This document shows, piece after piece, positions 7,387 to 13,134 of a stretch of 13,545 nt of DNA. The first letter of the stretch is position 1; each line of letters begins with the position of its first letter. Source of the stretch: an uncultured Oscillospiraceae bacterium (lineage in GTDB: Bacteria; Bacillota_A; Clostridia; Oscillospirales; Oscillospiraceae); NCBI GenBank assembly GCA_900754605.1, contig CAAEDK010000286.1, forward strand, positions 1-13,545, written 5' to 3'. Made by a program: the position numbers and the translations under genes. A model generated the notes under the pieces. It saw only the letters and a program-made list of their open reading frames with translations, was not told the origin of the DNA and ran no database searches.

Positions 7387-8289
7387 ATGAATATGCTGAG
7401 TCTTCCAAAAAAAGTTTATTTCAAAGACGGCTGTACTCCAGTGGCCCTGCGGGAATTGAGCGAGATCTACCATTTGAAGCGTGCGTTTCTTGTCTCGTCT
7501 CCCAGCCTGTACCGCTCCGGTGCCGTTCTGCAGGTGGACCGCTGGCTGCGAAAGGAAGGCATCCGCACGGCAGAATGCTTCACTATCAGCAGCCCGCCTG
7601 CCTTTGATGAGGTGCGAGCTGCACTGGAGTGTCTGCGGGAATTTATGCCGGACGTGATCATAGGGATTGGCGGCGGGGCGGCCATGGGGGCTGCCAAGGC
7701 TTTGTGGGTGCTCTATGAAACCCCGGAGCTAGATCTTCTGGAGATCGTAAAACACCCGGAGCGCATCCGTACCGGCACCAAAGCAAAGCTGGTTCTGGTG
7801 GCCACTTCCTTTGGCAGCGGGGCGCAGAATTCGCCTTTTGCTGTGCTGAAAGATGATGTGGGCAATGTCTGTGTAATCCATAGCAGTCAGTTGCTACCAG
7901 AACTCTCTATAACAGACGCACAATTTACAAAGAGTTTGCCTCCAAAGCAGATACACGACTGCGGACTCGCAGTGCTGTCCCGTTCTGTCCGAATCTGGTC
8001 CGTCTGCGGTGAGTATGCGCAGTGCATGGCTCAAGAAGCGATAGCGCTTGTGCTGGAAAACATAAGCGCTGCAGAGGCGTCCTGTCCGGCGGCTTTGGGA
8101 CGGCTCCACAATGCTGGTTCCCTCCTGGGCACAGCCTGCGGCAGCGTCATTGATACCGTTGTTAACAGTGTTCTGGATAATACTGAACCAGGTTGGGAGG
8201 CTGTCAATGCGGATGTTCTCGAGCTGCTGTCCCGCACTTTGCGATTCCCGGATTCCGAGGCGTTCCAGAATGCATGCAGACACTGTTGA
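7387..8289 (+). CDS. AdhE-like iron alcohol dehydrogenase homologue lacking the metal ligands
   Basis: The 300-residue frame from ATG 7387 (GGGG about 7 bp upstream) aligns with the ADH domain of the adjacent AdhE from its first residues: LPKKVYFKDGCTPVALREL against LPKKVYYKTGCTPVALREM. Key positions are changed. GGGSAIDTAK is GGGAAMGAAK (95-104) and PTTAGTGSE is ATSFGSGAQ (139-147). The first ligand pair, GYDVLTHAV in AdhE, is GLAVLSRSV (193-201), so Asp becomes Ala and His becomes Arg. The NHSLSH segment appears as VNSVLD, and the protein ends before the HIPHG ligand. The frame has no stop or frameshift despite this divergence. It is probably catalytically dead. It could be a regulator or partner of AdhE, or a decaying partial tandem duplicate. 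It lies 85 bp after adhE with only the hairpin between, so co-transcription is plausible. Confidence 0.8.
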   Translation: MNMLSLPKKVYFKDGCTPVALRELSEIYHLKRAFLVSSPSLYRSGAVLQVDRWLRKEGIRTAECFTISSPPAFDEVRAALECLREFMPDVIIGIGGGAAMGAAKALWVLYETPELDLLEIVKHPERIRTGTKAKLVLVATSFGSGAQNSPFAVLKDDVGNVCVIHSSQLLPELSITDAQFTKSLPPKQIHDCGLAVLSRSVRIWSVCGEYAQCMAQEAIALVLENISAAEASCPAALGRLHNAGSLLGTACGSVIDTVVNSVLDNTEPGWEAVNADVLELLSRTLRFPDSEAFQNACRHC

Positions 8290-8312
8290 TAAAACGATTT
8301 TTAAGATTTGAC

Positions 8313-8352
8313 AATGACCGAGACCACCCCAAATTGGGTGATCTCGGTCATT
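8313..8352 (+). terminator. Hairpin terminator after the ADH-like gene
   Basis: AATGACCGAGA (8313-8323) pairs perfectly with TCTCGGTCATT (8342-8352), and an inner CACCC/GGGTG stem closes a CAAATT loop. It starts 24 bp after the stop codon. The following T run is short, so it may depend on stem strength. Confidence 0.7.
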
Positions 8353-8552
8353 TAGATATCGTAAAGAATCGTTGAACATGGGTGAAACCCATGAAAAAGA
8401 TGGGATATAGATTGCACTTGACTATACGAGTAGTTTAGCGGCATATCGCTGATACGCAAGGGCGATGCAGCCCTTATCCAAAGCGGCGGTGACTCTCTCT
8501 TTTATGACAGAGCGTTACAAAGGGATCTGCGCAGAAATTGCGTCGCATAAAC
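8353..8552. other. Noncoding stretch with short hairpins, no convincing gene
   Basis: It holds a CATGGGT/ACCCATG hairpin (8377-8393, GAA loop), AGCG/CGCT (8437-8450) and AAGGGC/GCCCTT (8458-8475). A minus-strand frame (about 8513 to 8425) reads IKERVTAALDKGCIALAYQR and then YAAKLLV before a stop. It looks protein-like but has an in-frame TAA just upstream and no start, so it may be a gene relic. No family was recognised. Confidence 0.35.
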
Positions 8553-8601
8553 AATGAAAAGGCAGGTCGGAGAGATGATCCTCTCCGATCTGCCTTTCAT
8601 T
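8553..8601 (-). terminator. Long hairpin terminator of the DUF6076-like gene
   Basis: Arms 8553-8574 and 8581-8601 (AATGAAAAGGCAGGTCGGAG and its near-complement) pair over about 21 bp, with one bulged A and one G-T pair around an ATGATC loop. It starts 17 bp beyond the minus-strand stop codon at 8618. T/A runs on both sides suggest it can work in both directions. Confidence 0.75.
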
Positions 8602-8617
8602 TTCTGAAGATGAATCT

Positions 8618-9664
8618 TTAAAATTCCGCGAACCGTCTGCGCATCTCGTCATCAGTCAGCTCTCCCCGTCCCGCCTGCTCCAATACTTCCACAGCACGAG
8701 CCACAGCAACGTTCCACTCGTCCGCGCTGACCTTCCCCCGGTTCTTCCTCTGCTTCAACCGGTTGTAGACCCGGTCATACTCCACCTGGGCCGGAGACCG
8801 ATCTGCCCTGCCGCGCGCTTCTTTGCGGTGTGCTCCCACCTTGCGGCAGGTGCGCTCCGTCTCACCGGGGGCGATGCCGTTGCAGTAGCAGGTGTTGTAC
8901 CCCCGGGTCAGCAGAAAGTACCGTCCACAGTTCTGGCACTGCCTGGGTGCGTTGCCCGCGATCAGCCCCCGGTAGAATTCTGTGTAGAGAAAATGTGTCA
9001 GATAGGAGAATACAAGCTTCTCCGCCAGCACAGGCCGGGCATTTTCTTCCCTGCCCATCATCGGGACAAACTGAACCTCCACAGGAAAGCTCTGCGCGAA
9101 AGGCGGCGCATCAAAGAGCACCCGCCCGGCGGCGTCCACATCGGTAAAATATTGTGCATAAGCCGCGGCATAGGCGTCCGCGCCCCGGCGGACCAACGGC
9201 TCGAAGTACAGATTCAGCATTCCCGTGACCTGTCCCCGAAAGTTGTGAAGGCTCTGGGGAAAATACTCCAGACCGTTTAGGAACTCCTCCAGCATGGCAT
9301 GGCCCTCGGAGTCCACGTCCAGTGCCTCTTTCCATTTCTCCTGGTCGGAAAATAAGCGCGAAAATAGATGATACACCGTGTCCAAATCTATCTCCAGCTC
9401 CCGATAGAGCGGCAGCTCAAAGACCAGATCCCAGACAGCATTCAGCTTCTCCTGCGCCGCATGGACGGCACTCTCTGTTTTCTCTGTGAAAATCGAGGTT
9501 GCCGCGGACATAAAGTCATCGATCCGGTCGTTGACCCCGGACAGCACCGCATCATCCAGATTCAAAACATCGGTAGTGAACTGCCCCAGGGGGAATTCCT
9601 TGCCAGCCACATATGCGGCATCCGAAGAAAAAAATATGGAAAACTGATCGAAAAAATCTGCCAT
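8618..9664 (-). CDS. DUF6076-like protein with C-terminal zinc-ribbon-like motif
   Basis: The start is set at the ATG at 9664 (MADFFDQF), preceded by AGGAGG at 7-8 bp; an ATG 54 bp further up has no ribosome site and overlaps the operator-like repeat. The 348-residue protein has a mostly helical, acidic N-terminal two thirds. It then has CQNCGRYFLLTRGYNTCYCN and GIAPGETERTC (about residues 245-280), whose four or five Cys look like a metal-binding knuckle. A basic helical tail (RKEARGRADRSPAQVEYDRV) follows. I recognise this as the family named DUF6076, common beside mobile elements of Clostridia and without a known function; the name is from memory. It is divergent from the excisionase-like gene, sharing a 134-bp intergenic region. 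Soluble, with no signal peptide. DNA or RNA binding is a guess from the Cys motif and the basic tail. Confidence 0.75.
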   Translation of the reverse strand: MADFFDQFSIFFSSDAAYVAGKEFPLGQFTTDVLNLDDAVLSGVNDRIDDFMSAATSIFTEKTESAVHAAQEKLNAVWDLVFELPLYRELEIDLDTVYHLFSRLFSDQEKWKEALDVDSEGHAMLEEFLNGLEYFPQSLHNFRGQVTGMLNLYFEPLVRRGADAYAAAYAQYFTDVDAAGRVLFDAPPFAQSFPVEVQFVPMMGREENARPVLAEKLVFSYLTHFLYTEFYRGLIAGNAPRQCQNCGRYFLLTRGYNTCYCNGIAPGETERTCRKVGAHRKEARGRADRSPAQVEYDRVYNRLKQRKNRGKVSADEWNVAVARAVEVLEQAGRGELTDDEMRRRFAEF

Positions 9665-9692
9665 GGCGGCCACCTCCTGTATCCGATTGATT

Positions 9693-9719
9693 TTTGAGGT
9701 TTTCCCGACCTGCCTCAAA
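9693..9719. promoter_or_regulatory. Operator-like inverted repeat in the divergent intergenic region
   Basis: TTTGAGG (9693-9699) and CCTCAAA (9713-9719) are perfect inverted 7-mers 13 bp apart, with an inner AGGT/ACCT pair. The repeat lies between the DUF6076-like gene and the excisionase-like gene, directly upstream of a plausible -35 box at 9724. Binding by one of the element's HTH proteins is inference. Confidence 0.45.
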
Positions 9720-9723
9720 TCTA

Positions 9724-9752
9724 TTGAAGAGAACTCCTCTGTATGCTACCAT
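9724..9752 (+). promoter_or_regulatory. Probable promoter of the excisionase/winged-HTH operon
   Basis: TTGAAG (9724-9729), a 17-bp spacer and TACCAT (9747-9752) lie about 45 bp before the start of the excisionase-like gene. Matches are 4 of 6 for each box, so the call is moderate. Confidence 0.4.
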
Positions 9753-9797
9753 CGTACCAGACAGAGAAGCAAAAATCAATCAGGAGGTGTAGGACAA

Positions 9798-10007
9798 CTG
9801 AAAGAATCCGTCTACAAAACCTACGAGGACCTGCCGTTGTTCTTGAACGCGGCAACGGTGGCAAAGGCGCTGGGGGTGTCTCCCTCATCCGGCTACGAGC
9901 TGATGCACGAGCCGGGTTTCCCGGTGCTGAAGATCGGCAGCAGGATGGTGGTGCCGAAAGAACAGTTCATCTGCTGGGTGGAGGAGCATACGGGAGGCAG
10001 AGTGTGA
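9798..10007 (+). CDS. Excisionase-like HTH DNA-binding protein (intact copy)
   Basis: This is a 69-residue protein of the small MerR/excisionase-like type. The HTH lies at about residues 14-36 (LFLNAATVAKALGVSPSSGY), followed by the wing-like GFPVLKIGSRMVVPKEQF and a short tail. Such proteins direct excision or act as regulators on integrative elements; they usually cooperate with an integrase, and none is visible here. The start is unusual. The frame has no ATG, GTG or TTG near the AGGAGG at 9782-9787, and the best-placed codon is CTG at 9798 (10-bp spacing). The decayed copy uses TTG at the equivalent place. A longer start at ATG 9663 would read through the promoter and the inverted repeat and is unlikely. 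The stop overlaps the next start by 4 nt. Role at family level only. Confidence 0.75.
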   Translation: MKESVYKTYEDLPLFLNAATVAKALGVSPSSGYELMHEPGFPVLKIGSRMVVPKEQFICWVEEHTGGRV

Positions 10008-10399
10008 AGTACGTCAGCTGCGGAAATTATTTCTTTCTGCCCAATGAAATATTTCTGCTGGGGCTGAGCCCTGGAGAACTGGCGGTCTACAGTTTCCTGA
10101 AACGGTGCGAAAATCGAAAGACGCATCAGTGCTGGCCCAGCTACAGGACCATCGGGCAGGCGGTTGGCATGAGCGAGAACACGGTACGCAAGTACACACT
10201 GTGCCTTGAGGAGCGCGGACTCATCTCCACCGAGCCAACTGAAATCACCACCAGGGCTGGTCAGAAACGCAATGGGAACCTGCTGTACACGCTCCGTCCG
10301 ATCCAGGAGGTGATAGATGAACACTACGACCGACAGCTGGAGCAGTTGGAGATATCTGCAGCGCGTCAGCGGACGACAACGGCCCAGGCCAGCATGTGA
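10004..10399 (+). CDS. Winged helix-turn-helix protein of a mobile element
   Basis: The 131-residue protein starts at GTG 10004, overlapping the preceding TGA as GTGA, with GGGAGG 8-9 bp upstream. This points to translational coupling. Residues 9-32 (YFFLPNEIFLLGLSPGELAV and on) form a short N-terminal helical segment. The winged HTH lies at about 45-78 (SYRTIGQAVGMSENTVRKYT, then LEERGLI). The tail is hydrophilic (DEHYDRQLEQLEISAARQRT). Proteins of this type occur in replication or regulation modules of Clostridia integrative elements and resemble the N-terminal domain of RepA-like initiators or GntR-type repressors. I infer a DNA-binding regulator or replication accessory factor and cannot decide between them. 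It is the intact homologue of the broken gene at 3996. Confidence 0.75.
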   Translation: MKYVSCGNYFFLPNEIFLLGLSPGELAVYSFLKRCENRKTHQCWPSYRTIGQAVGMSENTVRKYTLCLEERGLISTEPTEITTRAGQKRNGNLLYTLRPIQEVIDEHYDRQLEQLEISAARQRTTTAQASM

Positions 10400-10796
10400 C
10401 CGCCTGTGAGCCGCTGTGTGCGGAGATGGTGGTATGGGCAGGGTACAGCACCCTCGCACCACAAAGCGCGGTGTGGGGAGCTGTGTACCGCGGGCGCAGG
10501 CACTCTGCTTGCCCGTTTGAGGCCCAAATGGGCGGGTGAACCGAGGGGGCGAAAAAAGTGCTGGATAAAGCGGTGTCTCCACCGCTGTTCACACCGCCCC
10601 GCAATGCAAGGCGGGGAAGCGGTTTTGAGGAGATTTCCTCACTTTTGGGATCGTTTGAAGCAACCGCCCTGGCTCCTGTTTTTGTGCTGTGGCTCCTGTT
10701 TTGGCTCCTGCCCCACAAAAAGCCCCGCCGTTGCGTCATATTTCCTGGCCCGGATTTGGTTCCACCCTGAATCATCAAAATTTGGGAGGTATCATC
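10400..10796. other. Structured noncoding region upstream of the RHH-like gene
   Basis: No frame here has a good start and ribosome site. It holds several hairpins in a row: AGCGGTG/CACCGCT (10569-10586), CCCCGC/GCGGGG (10597-10616) and GAGGA/TCCTC (10627-10640). Three direct copies of TGGCTCCTG follow (10670, 10690, 10702). A GGGAGG ribosome site (about 10784-10789) serves the next gene. An origin of replication or transfer, or an mRNA leader, would fit; none is shown. Confidence 0.45.
10670..10710 (+). repeat. Three direct TGGCTCCTG repeats
   Basis: Copies start at 10670, 10690 and 10702; the first two extend to TGGCTCCTGTTTT. Spacing is 20 and 12 bp. They are iteron-like but short and few. 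Confidence 0.5.
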
Positions 10797-11216
10797 ATGG
10801 CAGAAGAAAGAACGCGCATCCACACCCGCATCACACCGGAAACAGAACGCAAGATCGCCGCGGCGATGCCGCTGTCTAACTGCCAAACACAAAATGAGTT
10901 TGTGGAGAAGGCGCTGCAGTTCTATTGTGACTACGTAGCATCCCAGGACTGCTTCTCCGTTCTGCCGCCCATGCTGGTGGCGGCAATCCGGGCGACGGTC
11001 CAGAATAGCGAGAGCCACATCTGCCGTCTGCTGTTCAAGCTGGCGGTGGAGATGGACATGATGATGAACGTCCTGGCCGCGGCCATGGAGATCCCGGAGG
11101 AGCAGCTGAGAGAACTGCGGGGCCGGTGTGTCCAGGAGGTGAAGAAGACCCACGGCATGATCTCTTTGGATGACGCGGTGGAATATCAGAACGGCGGCGA
11201 TGGGGTGTCAATATGA
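10797..11216 (+). CDS. Small ribbon-helix-helix-like protein
   Basis: ATG at 10797 with TGGGAGG about 7 bp upstream; 139 residues. The N-terminal part (RTRIHTRITPETERKIAAAM, then QTQNEFVEKALQFYCDYV, about residues 5-47) has the pattern of a ribbon-helix-helix domain: a short basic strand, then two helices with the second beginning near a conserved Asn-Glu-Phe. The rest is helical and Met/Leu-rich (VEMDMMMNVLAAAMEIPEEQ) and may mediate oligomerisation. Proteins like this act as repressors, partition factors or relaxosome accessory proteins on mobile elements. Its position after the structured noncoding stretch fits a protein that binds nearby DNA, which is inference. It faces the Fic relic, with a hairpin terminator between. 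Confidence 0.65.
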   Translation: MAEERTRIHTRITPETERKIAAAMPLSNCQTQNEFVEKALQFYCDYVASQDCFSVLPPMLVAAIRATVQNSESHICRLLFKLAVEMDMMMNVLAAAMEIPEEQLRELRGRCVQEVKKTHGMISLDDAVEYQNGGDGVSI

Positions 11217-11254
11217 CAGACGAACCCGCTGAGTCATGACAGGCCAGACCAACG

Positions 11255-11283
11255 AAAAGCCCCCCGCCAAGTTGGCGGGGGGC
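11255..11283 (-). terminator. Terminator of the Fic gene
   Basis: GCCCCCCGCC (11259-11268) and GGCGGGGGGC (11274-11283) form a perfect 10-bp stem around a 5-nt loop. On the minus strand it is followed by TTTT (11258-11255), the classic intrinsic pattern, 16 bp after the Fic stop codon. It may also block plus-strand transcription from the RHH-like gene. Confidence 0.82.
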
Positions 11284-11298
11284 GGGATATGTGGATGG

Positions 11299-12090
11299 TC
11301 ACATCATGAAAAGGTCCAGGCCCTTATGCTGAGGCGCGTCGCTGTCGTTCAGTTCCATGGACCGCGCCCAGGTCTTGACTGTCTGCTCCTCAAAGAAGCT
11401 GTTCAGCAGATCCAGCTCCTCCTGTCCGTCATAAGCCTGCAGCGCCTCGTAGTAGGTCCGGCGGTTCTCTTCGTAGATGATCATGGGTGGGCAATCGTTG
11501 ATCATCAGCCAGTAGTTCAGCAGAGTGCGTCCGACCCGCCCGTTGCCGTCAGCAAAGGGGTGGATGTTCTCAAACCGGGCGTGAAAGTACGCGCCGGCCT
11601 TCAACGGAGCTTTCTGTCCAATGGAATTGACCTCATCAATCAGCTCAGTCAGGTCGGCCTCCACCTCATCGGGTGGGGACCCCACCTCGTTTCTGCCTGT
11701 GACATAGTCGTGTTTCTTGAACTCTCCCGGCCGCTCACCGTTCACGATGTAACGGCGCTCATCGTAGGTCCCCTCGGTCAAGACACGGTGGACGGTGCGG
11801 ATCAGGTCAAGGGAGAGCGGTTCTCTCTCCACGATCTTCTCCCGCAGAAGCTCATAGCAGGTCCTCTGGTTCAGCTGCTCAAACAGCGCACGGGTACTCC
11901 CGGTATATCCCACGACCCTTCCGTTCTCAAAAATTTCCCTGGTGTCGTAGTAGTTGATCTCTTCATTTTTGATCTTGCCGGAGTGATAGGCAAACAGAAT
12001 ACGGAAGCTGTCCAGCTGCAGATCAAGGTCTGCAGCTGTCCGAATATCCCACGCCTCTCACTTCCTCACGGTCTCGTCATATTAGCTCAT
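11299..12090 (-). pseudogene. Fic-domain (AMPylase-type) gene with two early stop codons
   Basis: Fic proteins transfer AMP or related groups from nucleotides to target proteins. The core motif HPFADGNGRVGR is complete, with the catalytic His codon at 11562-11560 (residue 177 of the ancestral frame). The natural start appears to be the ATG at 12090: the same frame reads MS-stop-YDETVRK-stop-EAWDIR and then ADLDLQLDSFRILFAYHSGK. Codon 3 is TAA (12084-12082) and codon 11 is TGA (12060-12058), probably from Lys or Asn and from Trp. Without the stops it would have 261-263 residues, normal for the family. In the position of the inhibitory motif (S/T)xxxE(G/N) it has SGKIKN, with Lys41 where Glu is expected. 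A GTG at 11913 preceded by GGAAGGG could start a 204-residue protein with the whole core. Non-functional, or expressed as a shortened form. Confidence 0.82.
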
Positions 12091-12119
12091 AGGAGTACCC
12101 CCGTCACAATGCTGAACTG

Positions 12120-12128
12120 ATTATACCA
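12120..12128 (-). promoter_or_regulatory. Extended -10 promoter of the Fic gene
   Basis: On the minus strand TGGTATAAT (12128-12120) is a perfect extended -10 element, 30 bp before the ancestral ATG at 12090. No good -35 is visible, which extended -10 promoters tolerate. The promoter looks intact although the gene is broken. Confidence 0.6.
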
Positions 12129-12164
12129 TAACCTCCGTCGGAACAAGAAAAAACTTTGTTGATT

Positions 12165-12344
12165 TCAAAAAAGATATTTCTCCCGCAGATAGTGTGCCTG
12201 GGCTTCCGAGATCTCTCCGCTCCACTGAGCGGAGTTGCTACTGTCGTACAGTTCGCACCACAGGCAGTCCGGATAGGACACATGCTCCGCCAGCCCTTTC
12301 CGGTAGGCGTCCAGATCCCGCTGAAACGACGCGGGAGGTCCTGC
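12165..12344 (-). pseudogene. Orphan 3' end of a small unidentified gene
   Basis: A minus-strand frame reads QRDLDAYRKGLAEHVSYPDC, then LWCELYDSSNSAQWSGEISE and AQAHYLREKYLF, and stops with TGA at 12167-12165. It is clearly protein-like. A stop at 12347-12345 precedes it and there is no start codon with a ribosome site. The upstream part seems to continue in another frame (DNPEPPDEQDLPRRFS, about 12380-12330), so at least one frameshift is present. It follows the broken phosphatase directly and may have been coupled to it. Family not recognised. Confidence 0.5.
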
Positions 12345-13054
12345 TCATCCGGTGGCTCCGGATTGTCAGCTGGCAGGAGGCCGCTCTGCTCACGGCCGGA
12401 ACCGCCCACATAGAACTCCGCCATATCGTCCAGCCGCAGACAAGCCAGACGGCGGTGCTCTGTGCGGAGATGTCCGCAGCCGCAGCCGCAGTCGATGTCG
12501 ATGATCCCACCCCATGCCAGATACGGAAGACCTCATCGTCTCTCCCGGTCAGGAAGTTCGTGGGTGTGTGGCCAACGACGCAAACGGTATCCGGGTAAAG
12601 GCTCCCGCTCTCCGCGAATACACGGCCCCAGATGGGTCTCGCGGTCAGCGCCGGGACAGCCGTGGACACGGTGAAACTTTTGCGCGCCGACCTCAACATT
12701 CAGATGGTCCGGCAGACCGGCGAGAAACCGCAGGATCGTATTCCGCTCGTGGAGAGTCTGGTGATAGAGCAGCTCCCGGTAGGTGGGCGAACCGCCGTTC
12801 TGCCGCCACAGGTCCCCCGCACCGCGCTCACCATGGGGCCCCAGGGTATCCAAGCACATCTGCTCGTGGTTGCCCAGGAGCATGATCATGTTGGGCGCGG
12901 CCATGATCCTCTGGAGGATATCCACTCCCATGACGCCCCGGTCGATCACATCCTCGAGAATGTACATCTGGTCCGCATCTGAAAACCGGATCAGCTGCAA
13001 CAGCCGTTCAAATTTGTCAAGCTCTCCATGGATGTCTGATACACAATAGACCAT
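12345..13054 (-). pseudogene. PP2A-like metallophosphoesterase gene broken by frameshifts
   Basis: ATG at 13054 with GAGGAG upstream begins a calcineurin-like phosphoesterase. It has SDIHG (residues 6-10), LEDVIDRG (33-40) and LLGNHEQM (59-66), followed by QKFHRVHGCP. The conserved Gly of the GDxxDRG block is Glu34. After HGCP (about 12650) the homology moves to another frame (IWGRVFAESGSLYPDTVCVV, then GHTPTNFLTGR and FRIWHGVG). Near 12510 it returns to the first frame (IIDIDCGCGCG, then RRLACLRLDDMAEFYV, about 12407), and the normal stop after that seems lost. The intact frame from 13054 stops at 12533. Two compensating frameshifts plus a damaged metal-site motif mean the enzyme is dead. 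The family comprises small Ser/Thr-phosphatase-like enzymes with two metal ions; the target is unknown. Confidence 0.83.
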
Positions 13055-13101
13055 GCCCTCAACTCCTCACCCAGTTCCTCTCCCTTGATGTCGAATACCG
13101 A

Positions 13102-13132
13102 AAAGTCCTCCCGCGAAACACGGGAGGACTTT
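13102..13132 (-). terminator. Terminator of the right-edge gene
   Basis: AAAGTCCTCCCG (13102-13113) pairs perfectly with CGGGAGGACTTT (13121-13132) around a 7-nt loop. It begins 2 bp after the minus-strand stop codon at 13135 and ends in TTTT on the minus strand. It separates the edge gene from the phosphatase relic. Confidence 0.85.
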
Positions 13133-13134
13133 GG

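Noticed and set aside
9663..9797. Longer N-terminus for the excisionase-like protein from ATG 9663
   Set aside because: It would cover the promoter, the inverted repeat and the start of the divergent gene, and the decayed copy lacks it.
10406..10879. Long overlapping plus-strand frames in the structured region
   Set aside because: They lack start signals, are Arg/Trp/Cys-rich as shadow frames are, and overlap the ribosome site and start of the RHH-like gene.
12058..12060. TGA in the Fic gene read as selenocysteine
   Set aside because: A TAA also interrupts the same frame eight codons earlier, the residue is not at the active site, and no selenocysteine element is visible.
11236..12120. 294-residue plus-strand frame across the Fic gene
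   Set aside because: The opposite strand carries the clear Fic motif and its terminator; this frame has low-complexity composition and no start signal.
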